Part shown: positions 1 to 4,350 of the stretch, one piece after another | Layout: the number at the start of each line of letters is the position of its first letter | Position numbering within the stretch: position 1 is the stretch's first letter | Assembly: GCA_000980705.1 (NCBI GenBank) | Contig: LBCK01000021.1 | Location: 1 to 5,166 of the forward strand | Source of the DNA: Ruminococcus sp. UNK.MGS-30 | Lineage (GTDB): Bacteria > Bacillota > Clostridia > Oscillospirales > Ruminococcaceae | Length of the DNA: 5,166 nucleotides | Reading direction: 5' to 3' | The notes under the pieces: generated by a model | Databases searched by the model: none | Told to the model about the DNA's origin: nothing | The model's input: only the letters and a program-made list of their open reading frames with translations | Position numbers and translations under genes: made by a program

Positions 1-32
1 AGCCGTGTACATCGAGAGGTGTAAGCACGGTT
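1..32 (+). ncRNA. Group II intron domain V (catalytic hairpin)
   Basis: The segment makes a canonical domain V. A lower stem of 8 pairs (1-8 with 25-32) starts with the catalytic triad AGC at 1-3. A two-base AA bulge lies at 23-24, then an upper stem of 5 pairs (9-13 with 18-22) is capped by a GAGA (GNRA) tetraloop at 14-17. Stem lengths, bulge position, tetraloop and triad all match the family's most conserved element, which binds the catalytic metal ions. One base of the usual 34-nt element (the base before A1) lies outside the window. Confidence 0.92.
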
Positions 33-35
33 TGG

Positions 36-92
36 GAGGGGCTTTGTGCAAACCTGTCATCGAAAGATGATAAGGCGGCACACTGCTACCTC
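36..92 (+). ncRNA. Group II intron domain VI with bulged branch-point A88
   Basis: The basal stem pairs 36-39 (GAGG) with 89-92 (CCUC). A88 is left unpaired, and the stem continues with 40-42 to 85-87 and, after a two-base mismatch, 45-49 to 78-82. The tip is a second hairpin: 56-61 pairs with 66-71 around a GAAA tetraloop (62-65). A88 is the seventh base from the proposed intron end at 94, which is the expected distance for the lariat branch-point adenosine. Confidence 0.88.
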
Positions 93-94
93 AC

Positions 95-907
95 GAACGA
101 AAACTGGTGGAAGCGTTGGAGGAAGAGAGCATTTTCCGCCAGATGGCAACGGTCATCAAAACTTCCAACGGCGACCGCAAGATTCCGATTGTGACTTCCA
201 AGGGCGAGGCTGTCTGGATGGACGAAGAACAGCAGTATTCTCTTTCTGATGATACATTTGGGCAGGCATCGCTCTCCGCATATAAGCTCGGTACGGCGAT
301 CAAGATCTCCGAGGAACTTCTGGGCGACAGCGTGTTCGACCTTCCGTCCTACATCGCCCGTGAGTTTGCCCGCAGAATCGGCGCAAAGGAAGAGGAAGCC
401 TTCTTCATCGGTAACGGTACCGGTAAGCCTACCGGTATCTTCAATGCAACCGGCGGTGCACAGGACGGCGCGACTACCGCAGGTGCAAGCATCACCTTCG
501 ATGATGTGATGGAGCTTTTCTATTCGCTCCGCAGCCCGTACCGCAAGAAGGCAGTCTGGGTGCTAAACGATTCTACGGTCAAGGCACTCCGTAAGCTCAA
601 GGACGGCAACGGCAATTACATCTGGCAGCCTTCCGTTGCGGCAGGTGTTCCCGATACGATTCTCAACCGTCCTTACAAGACCTCCAGCTATGTTCCGGAG
701 ATCGGCGCTGGCAAGAAGTGTATGGCATTCGGCGATTTCAGCTATTACTGGATCGCTGACCGTTCCGGTCGTACCTTCAAGCGCCTGAATGAGCTGTTCG
801 CAATGACCGGTCAGGTCGGCTTCCTTGCAATGGAGCGTCTTGACGGCAAGCTCATTCTCCCCGAAGCAATCAAGACACTCAAGGTCAAGAGTGGCAGCGG
901 TGCATGA
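95..907 (+). CDS. Major capsid protein, HK97 fold (3' exon, 5' part outside window)
   Basis: This is the shell subunit of the phage head. The in-window part is 270 residues and covers nearly all of the mature HK97-type fold. Hallmarks are the E-loop region (D-R-K-I-P-I-V followed by W-M-D-E-E), the segment S-Y-I-A-R-E-F-A-R-R-I-G, the family motif F-F-I-G-N-G-T-G-K-P-T-G at residues about 103-114 and F-G-D-F-S-Y-Y-W-I-A-D-R in the C-terminal half. The N-terminal scaffold (delta) domain and the start codon should lie in a 5' exon upstream of the intron. The GTG at 107 is in frame but has no ribosome binding site and lies inside conserved sequence, so it is not taken as the start. The stop overlaps the next gene's ATG (ATGA). 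Family identity is very secure; the exon boundary at 95 rests on the intron fold and on homology recalled from memory. Confidence 0.93.
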   Translation, partial: ERKLVEALEEESIFRQMATVIKTSNGDRKIPIVTSKGEAVWMDEEQQYSLSDDTFGQASLSAYKLGTAIKISEELLGDSVFDLPSYIAREFARRIGAKEEEAFFIGNGTGKPTGIFNATGGAQDGATTAGASITFDDVMELFYSLRSPYRKKAVWVLNDSTVKALRKLKDGNGNYIWQPSVAAGVPDTILNRPYKTSSYVPEIGAGKKCMAFGDFSYYWIADRSGRTFKRLNELFAMTGQVGFLAMERLDGKLILPEAIKTLKVKSGSGA

Positions 908-1176
908 TCACTCTGGCTGAGACGAAAAACTATCTTCGTGTAGATCATACAGAGGATGACAAACTCATCCTCTCACTGATCGACACTGCCAAGCGACTGG
1001 TGCAGGACGTCGGCAGAATAGACGAGGCGGCACTTGCGGTCAATGAGGAAACCACCCGGCAGGCTATGCTGTATACTGTTTCTTACCTCTATGAGAACCG
1101 CAATGGCGCTGACTACCACAAGCTGACACTCACGCTCCGTGCGCTGTTATTTGCACAGCGGGAAGGGGTGATCTGA
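904..1176 (+). CDS. Head-tail connector protein, gp6-like (DNA packaging/adaptor)
   Basis: A 90-residue protein that fits the phage gp6-like head-tail connector family in size, order and sequence. These proteins form a ring beneath the portal and start the neck. The N-terminus M-I-T-L-A-E-T-K-N-Y-L-R-V-D followed by an acidic E-D-D-K and then L-I-D-T-A-K is the typical opening of this all-helical family. The C-terminal half (T-V-S-Y-L-Y-E-N-R then L-R-A-L-L-F) is also characteristic. The ATG at 904 overlaps the capsid stop by four bases and has only a weak Shine-Dalgarno, so translation is probably coupled to the capsid gene. It ends in TGATG, sharing one base with the next start. Confidence 0.87.
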   Translation: MITLAETKNYLRVDHTEDDKLILSLIDTAKRLVQDVGRIDEAALAVNEETTRQAMLYTVSYLYENRNGADYHKLTLTLRALLFAQREGVI

Positions 1177-1529
1177 TGGAGATCGGAACGCTCAATCAAC
1201 GGATCGCCTTCCTCGAACACAGCACGAAGATAGACGGCATCGGCAACCACAAAGCCCGGTGGGAGGAAGTTTTCTCCTGCTGGACTGCCGTGTCCGTAAA
1301 GACATCGACGGAAACGACTGAGGCAGGTGTCACCAAAGAGGTCACCTCGCTGGAATTCACAGTCAGGCAGACGCCCGATACCAAGCGCATCAATACCACC
1401 ACGCACAAGCTGCGCTTCCGTGGACTGGTGTACGACATCAACGGTGTACTGCCGAATTATAAATCACTCGACTATATGAAGATCACGGCAGGTACACGAA
1501 AGGCTGGTGAGCAGGATGACTTCGATTGA
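1176..1529 (+). CDS. Head closure / head-tail adaptor protein (SPP1 gp16-like)
   Basis: A 117-residue protein matching the phage head-tail joining family (SPP1 gp16 / HK97 gp9 type), which closes the neck channel after packaging and presents the surface for tail attachment. Typical features are the N-terminal I-G-T-L-N-Q-R-I-A-F-L, the W-x-A-V segment at about residues 36-39, then F-T-V-R-Q-T-P-D and the C-terminal Y-D-I-N-G-V-L-P segment ending in Y-M-K-I-T-A. The small beta-barrel family is about this long, so the gene looks intact. A good Shine-Dalgarno (AAGGGGTGAT, 1163-1172) precedes the ATG, which overlaps the upstream stop by one base. It overlaps the next gene by 14 bases. Confidence 0.87.
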   Translation: MEIGTLNQRIAFLEHSTKIDGIGNHKARWEEVFSCWTAVSVKTSTETTEAGVTKEVTSLEFTVRQTPDTKRINTTTHKLRFRGLVYDINGVLPNYKSLDYMKITAGTRKAGEQDDFD

Positions 1530-1884
1530 CGATATGGCAGCGGAGATCATGCACGGTCTGACAGAATATGCAGACCTTGCCGATTCCGCCATGAAAGCGG
1601 CAGTCAAAAAGACAGCCACCTCCGTCAAGAAGGAAATCTCCGCCAATGCACCGAAGCGTACCGGACGTTATGCAAAAAGCTGGGCGACCAAGAAAACGCG
1701 GGAGAACAGCCATACACTCGAAATGACCGTTCACTCGAAAGACCGCTATCAGCTTGCGCACCTGCTGGAAAAAGGTCATGCAAAGCGGAACGGCGGACGT
1801 GTATCCGGCAAGCCGCATATTGCGCCTGCGGAAGCGAACGGCGAGGAAATGCTCACGCAGCTTATCGAGGAGGCGCTGTCATGA
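1516..1884 (+). CDS. HK97 gp10-like neck / tail-joining protein
   Basis: A 122-residue basic protein of the HK97 gp10 family, found between the head closure and tail terminator genes in siphovirus operons. Its N-terminus is a helix (S-I-D-D-M-A-A-E-I-M then E-Y-A-D). It is followed by the family's hallmark K-x-K-K-E-I-S-A-N-A-P-K-R-T-G-R-Y-A-K-S-W region at about residues 39-58. L-L-E-K-G-H-A-K-R-N-G-G-R-V (about 80-93) and H-I-A-P-A (about 99-103) follow, both diagnostic. The start is taken at ATG 1516 because family members begin close to S-I-D-D; GTG at 1507 would add three residues and cannot be excluded. The 3' end overlaps the next gene by ATGA. Confidence 0.88.
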   Translation: MTSIDDMAAEIMHGLTEYADLADSAMKAAVKKTATSVKKEISANAPKRTGRYAKSWATKKTRENSHTLEMTVHSKDRYQLAHLLEKGHAKRNGGRVSGKPHIAPAEANGEEMLTQLIEEALS

Positions 1885-2198
1885 CCTATGAAGAAATCAA
1901 TGAAATGATGCAGGAGATCGGGATGCCGTTCGCCTATCATCATTTTGCCGAGGGTGAGTCTCCGAAACCGCCCTTTGTTATTTTCCTCTCACCCGGCGAG
2001 GACACCTTCGGCGCGGATAACCTGATGTATCACAGCTTCAAGCAGCTTGATGTGGAGCTGTATACGGATGAAAAGTCGCCCGACACGGAAAGCCGCGTGG
2101 AGGAAGTGCTGACGCAGCACAATATCTATTACACGAAAACTGAAAGCTGGATCGAGAGTGAGAAGCTCTACGAGGTGCTTTACGAAATGGAGGTATAA
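1881..2198 (+). CDS. Tail terminator / tail completion-like protein
   Basis: A 105-residue acidic protein in the slot where siphoviruses encode the tail terminator, between the gp10-like protein and the major tail protein. The terminator caps the finished tail tube and joins it to the neck. Sequence features are P-F-A-Y-H-H-F near the N-terminus, P-P-F-V-I-F-L (about residues 30-36) and L-D-V-E-L-Y-T-D (about 55-62), recalling the strand order of small minor tail proteins from Firmicutes prophages. A helix and a C-terminal L-Y-E-V-L-Y-E-M-E-V strand end it. A strong GAGGAGG (1867-1873) lies 7 bases before the ATG, which overlaps the previous stop. The assignment depends more on position than on motifs. 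Confidence 0.7.
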   Translation: MTYEEINEMMQEIGMPFAYHHFAEGESPKPPFVIFLSPGEDTFGADNLMYHSFKQLDVELYTDEKSPDTESRVEEVLTQHNIYYTKTESWIESEKLYEVLYEMEV

Positions 2199-2200
2199 CA

Positions 2201-2830
2201 ATGGCACTGCAGAAGAATAAGGTAAAGTTTGGTCTGAATAAGGTTCACTGGGCGAAGATCACGGCATGGTCGGACGACGGCGTTCCGACCTTTGCAACGC
2301 CAGTGCGCCTGCCCGGTGCGGTTTCCCTGAGCATTGACGCCAACGGCGAAAACGAGAATTTCTATGCCGATAACAGCGTGTATTATGTCATCAACAACAA
2401 CACAGGCTACGACGGTGATCTGGAGGTCGCACTCATCACAACCGACTTTGCAACAGCGATTCTCGGTGAACAGCTTGATGCAAAGGGCGTTCTGGTGGAG
2501 CGTAACGATGCAGAAACATCGCAGTTTGCACTTATGTTCGAGTTCGACGGCGACAAGAACCACATCCGCCATGTGCTTTACTGCTGCTCGGCTTCCCGTC
2601 CTGCGACTGAGGGTGAGACTACCGAGGAGAGCAAGTCCGTCAAGACGGAAAAACTGTCCCTCAAAGCATCGGCGCTGCCGAACGGTCTGGTGAAGTCCAA
2701 GACCTGCGAAAGCACCGATCAGACCACCTACGACAACTGGTACAATGCGGTCTATATGCCGACTGCTGCAACCAACAACAGCACCGGCACTCGTTCCACA
2801 TCGACCAAGTCCGGCAGCGCAACTGAGTAA
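2201..2830 (+). CDS. Major tail protein (phi13 family, tail tube subunit)
   Basis: A 209-residue protein that polymerises as hexameric rings to form the tail tube. It is recognised as phi13-type by the opening K-V-K-F-G-L-N-K-V-H-W-A and the segment P-V-R-L-P-G-A-V-S-L-S-I-D. F-Y-A-D-N-S-V-Y-Y at about residues 53-61 and the central G-Y-D-G-D-L-E-V-A-L (about 69-78) also fit. F-A-L-M-F-E-F-D-G-D-K-N-H-I-R-H (about 108-123) is another clear match. The last 20 or so residues are rich in Ser, Thr, Gly and Asn and look like a flexible tail, perhaps surface exposed. A good Shine-Dalgarno (GGAGGT, 2189-2194) precedes the ATG; only two bases separate it from the previous stop. Confidence 0.9.
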   Translation: MALQKNKVKFGLNKVHWAKITAWSDDGVPTFATPVRLPGAVSLSIDANGENENFYADNSVYYVINNNTGYDGDLEVALITTDFATAILGEQLDAKGVLVERNDAETSQFALMFEFDGDKNHIRHVLYCCSASRPATEGETTEESKSVKTEKLSLKASALPNGLVKSKTCESTDQTTYDNWYNAVYMPTAATNNSTGTRSTSTKSGSATE

Positions 2831-2841
2831 GGAGGTACAGC

Positions 2842-3387
2842 ATGGCTATTAAAAAGAAGATCACCGTTGACGGTATCGAGGTTCCGTTCAAGGCAAGTGC
2901 CGCTGTGCCTCGCCTTTATCGTATCAAGTTCCGCAAGGATATTTACAAGGACTTCGCTGCACTTCAGACCTCTGTGCAGGAGGGCGATGAGGAAGGTTCT
3001 ACCCTTGACATCGAGAGCCTTGAGGTGTTCGAGAACATCGCATACATCATGGCGAAGCACGCTGATCCGGAGAACGTCCCGGACAATCCGGACGAATGGC
3101 TCGAAGTATTCAACACATTCTCTATTTACGAGGTGCTGCCGCAGCTCATTGAACTGTGGGGACTCAACGTGGAGACGCAGGCGGAGTCTAAAAAAAAACA
3201 TCGCAAAACTGACCGCCCGATGACAACGCCCCTCTTCCTTCTCCGATGTGTGCAGATCGGGCTGTCCCTCTCGGAGCTTGATCTGCTCACGATCGGAGTC
3301 GTGAATGATATGTTCACCGAAAAGGAAAATGACGAATATGACGGTTGGCATGAGGTGGCTGGACAGGCAGATTTTGATGCATTTTGA
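2842..3387 (+). CDS. Tail assembly chaperone, G and T parts in one frame
   Basis: A 181-residue tail assembly chaperone, analogous to lambda gpG/gpGT, which coats the tape measure protein before the tube polymerises. Residues 1-116 are the G part: A-A-V-P-R-L-Y-R-I-K-F-R-K-D, then V-F-E-N-I-A-Y-I-M-A-K-H-A-D-P, then F-S-I-Y-E-V-L-P and a terminal E-L-W-G-L-N-V. Residues from about 127 are the T part (T-T-P-L-F-L-L-R-C-V-Q-I-G-L, then L-L-T-I-G-V-V-N-D-M-F-T-E). The junction is the run of nine A at 3190-3198 (K117-K119). Such phages usually make T only by frameshifting, but here the uninterrupted frame encodes the fusion. A strong AAGGAGGT (2829-2836) lies 5 bases upstream of the start. Confidence 0.88.
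   Translation: MAIKKKITVDGIEVPFKASAAVPRLYRIKFRKDIYKDFAALQTSVQEGDEEGSTLDIESLEVFENIAYIMAKHADPENVPDNPDEWLEVFNTFSIYEVLPQLIELWGLNVETQAESKKKHRKTDRPMTTPLFLLRCVQIGLSLSELDLLTIGVVNDMFTEKENDEYDGWHEVAGQADFDAF
3190..3223 (+). promoter_or_regulatory. Poly-A slippage site and alternative short stop in the chaperone gene
   Basis: Nine consecutive A (3190-3198) are followed by C. Read in the main frame they give three Lys codons and the long G-T product. If one A is skipped by ribosome or polymerase, the frame becomes AAC ATC GCA and ends at TGA 3221-3223, giving a 126-residue G-only product ending N-I-A-K-L-T-A-R. With eight A the same sequence would instead contain the classic -1 slippery heptamer A AAA AAC, with G as the default and G-T as the shifted product. 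Confidence 0.65.
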
Positions 3388-3390
3388 CAA

Positions 3391-3419
3391 TTGACTATTC
3401 CTCCTTGCTGTGCTATAAT
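3391..3419 (+). promoter_or_regulatory. Strong sigma-A-type promoter with extended -10 for the accessory gene
   Basis: The -35 element TTGACT (3391-3396) is separated by 17 bases from a perfect TATAAT (3414-3419), which is preceded by TGC (3411-3413), an extended -10. The expected start of transcription is about A3426. It directly follows the chaperone stop and is the only consensus-grade promoter I see in the window. A second TTGAC lies 7 bases upstream (TTGACA, 3384-3389, overlapping the chaperone stop); its spacing to this -10 is 24 bases, too far to be the functional -35. Confidence 0.88.
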
Positions 3420-3432
3420 ACTGGCAAGGAGG
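3400..3432 (+). repeat. Perfect 9-bp inverted repeat: anti-SD arm and SD arm around the -10
   Basis: The arm CCTCCTTGC (3400-3408) is the exact reverse complement of GCAAGGAGG (3424-3432), with 15 bases between them that hold the -10 box. The right arm contains the Shine-Dalgarno of the accessory gene. In an RNA that reads through from upstream, the arms would pair and hide the ribosome binding site. In an RNA that starts at about 3426 the left arm is absent and the site is free. The repeat could instead, or also, be a DNA operator. Confidence 0.8.
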
Positions 3433-3434
3433 TG
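3426..3434 (+). promoter_or_regulatory. Shine-Dalgarno AAGGAGGTG of the accessory gene
   Basis: A near-perfect match to the 16S rRNA 3' end, 7 bases before ATG 3442. It fixes that ATG as the start rather than the in-frame TTG at 3391, which lies in the promoter. From the predicted transcription start it would sit at the very 5' end of the mRNA. Confidence 0.85.
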
Positions 3435-3441
3435 TACTCGT

Positions 3442-4284
3442 ATGTCTAATTTTATTAATGCAGAATATGAAAAAGGACTTACTGATGTAATCAACGACAT
3501 TTTTTATTGCAATACATCCTATCGCGGTAAAATCGGCTTTATCAGAGTACTCACAGAATATCTTGTTCGAAAGTTGACTGATTATCCGTCTTCAGACAAA
3601 ATGATGTTAGGATATGATAGAGTTAAGAACATGATTGCGGATCTACCATACGGCACTCATATTCAAGAGTGTGTTGACAAAATAAAGAATGACATAGATG
3701 ATAGCCACGGCGGAGATACTTGTTTACATACCGAACGTGTTGATGAAGTTTCTAAAGAAGAATATAATTACATACTTGATGCTTTAAGCGAATTGTATGC
3801 TTGTCTATTCATAAAGTTTTTTGCTGATTATGAATTTGGAAGCAATCAAAGAATAATGTCGGAGTTTTCACTGTTGCCTCCAATTATTCGATACAAAACC
3901 CTTATCTTTCTTTATAATACGGTTGAAAATGCGAAATCAAATATTCTTTTGATTGATAAGCTTGTAATTATCATAAAAAAGGTATTAGGAGATGAAGAAG
4001 CATATAAATGGGTTGAGGAAAGAAAGACACAGTTAGAAGGAATTCCATCGGTTGCAAATATAGACAAAACTGATCCAATACAGGTTATGCTTGCATTAAA
4101 TTCCCCCAATATGTATCAGTGCTGTTTATCAAAAATCAAATCTGAATATCCGGAACGATATAAAACGTTTGAGGAAGCAAAAACATATTATTTGAAATTC
4201 GGAGGATTAGACGGCACTACAAACGATATACTCGAATTTAACGATATTATGGAATTTGTTTTCATGGGTAGAAAAGAGGCGTAA
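3442..4284 (+). CDS. Accessory (moron) protein of unknown function, 280 residues
   Basis: I do not recognise this protein with confidence. It is 280 residues, apparently soluble (no signal peptide or clear membrane segment) and looks mostly helical. The N-terminal part (about 1-130) has a helix with R28, K30 and R35 (G-F-I-R-V-L-T-E-Y-L-V-R-K-L). It is followed by N-D-I-D-D-S-H (83-89) with H96, then a long helix L-D-A-L-S-E-L-Y-A-C-L-F. This order loosely recalls DUF4145/HEPN-like domains, but that is a weak guess. The second part opens with S-L-L-P-P-I-I-R-Y-K (143-152) and ends in basic R-K-E-A. Six cysteines are scattered. The gene is far more AT-rich than its neighbours (15 G+C in 60 at 3901-3960 against 32 in 60 at 4381-4440) and uses AGA, ATA and TTA codons. 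With its own promoter and terminator inside a late operon it is a classic moron, perhaps for lysogenic conversion or phage exclusion. Confidence 0.85.
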   Translation: MSNFINAEYEKGLTDVINDIFYCNTSYRGKIGFIRVLTEYLVRKLTDYPSSDKMMLGYDRVKNMIADLPYGTHIQECVDKIKNDIDDSHGGDTCLHTERVDEVSKEEYNYILDALSELYACLFIKFFADYEFGSNQRIMSEFSLLPPIIRYKTLIFLYNTVENAKSNILLIDKLVIIIKKVLGDEEAYKWVEERKTQLEGIPSVANIDKTDPIQVMLALNSPNMYQCCLSKIKSEYPERYKTFEEAKTYYLKFGGLDGTTNDILEFNDIMEFVFMGRKEA

Positions 4285-4294
4285 GTAATACTTT

Positions 4295-4323
4295 AAAGCA
4301 CTTGCTCCGGCAGGTGCTTTTTT
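4295..4323 (+). terminator. Rho-independent terminator of the accessory gene
   Basis: An 11-pair stem (4295-4305 with 4310-4320, one G-U pair at 4302-4313) is capped by a UCCG loop of the very stable UNCG type. It is followed by a T run (4318-4323, its first three bases being the end of the stem). It begins 10 bases after the ORF stop and precedes the tape measure start by 27 bases. It separates the accessory gene from the tape measure gene, so late transcripts from upstream must read through it or a further promoter must exist. Confidence 0.88.
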
Positions 4324-4336
4324 CATGCCCTCACGG

Positions 4337-4346
4337 AGGAGGTGAT
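4337..4346 (+). promoter_or_regulatory. Shine-Dalgarno AGGAGGTGAT of the tape measure gene
   Basis: Ten bases fully complementary to the 3' end of 16S rRNA, with 8 bases between AGGAGG and ATG 4351. It gives the tape measure gene independent initiation, needed because the inserted cassette has separated it from the chaperone gene. Confidence 0.85.
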
Positions 4347-4350
4347 CCGC

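Larger units (their letters stand above)
1..94 (+). mobile_element. 3' end of a group II intron inserted in the capsid gene (partial)
   Basis: This segment folds as the last two domains of a group II self-splicing intron: domain V (1-32), a short joiner (33-35) and domain VI (36-92). The predicted 3' splice site is after C94, so the intron ends in AC, which fits the usual AY ending. Directly after it the major capsid reading frame resumes with E-R-K-L-V-E-A-L. The 5' part (domains I-IV and any reverse transcriptase/maturase ORF) lies upstream of the window and cannot be seen. Group II introns are retroelements excised from RNA by lariat splicing. Before the splice site all three frames lack capsid-like sequence, and the capsid frame is closed by TGA TAA at 68-73, so splicing would be needed to make capsid protein. 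The subclass cannot be assigned from this fragment. Confidence 0.88.

Noticed and set aside
74..106. Simple frameshift or sequencing error at the capsid N-terminus
   Set aside because: Considered because the capsid frame closes at TGA TAA upstream. The complete fold of domains V and VI over 1-92 explains the break better than an indel.
46..249. 67-codon ORF over the intron end and capsid start
   Set aside because: It runs through intron domain VI and then out of frame through conserved capsid sequence; no ribosome binding site and no family resemblance.
1507..1515. GTG at 1507 as start of the gp10-like gene
   Set aside because: ATG at 1516 fits the family's usual N-terminus (S-I-D-D); the GTG adds only three residues and is not better supported.
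2752..3390. 212-codon minus-strand ORF opposite the chaperone gene
   Set aside because: Shadow of the strongly recognised + strand chaperone and tail protein genes; no ribosome binding site or recognisable domain. The other minus-strand ORFs are rejected for the same reason.
3384..3419. TTGACA at 3384 as the -35 of the cassette promoter
   Set aside because: A 24-base spacer is too long; TTGACT at 3391 gives the optimal 17.
3391..3441. TTG start giving a 297-residue version of the accessory protein
   Set aside because: The extra 17 codons lie over the promoter and Shine-Dalgarno, and the RNA is predicted to start after them.
3426..4346. Shared AGGAGGTG at both ends of the cassette as insertion target duplications
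   Set aside because: Both copies are functional Shine-Dalgarno sequences at the right distance from start codons, so the match is expected without any insertion event.
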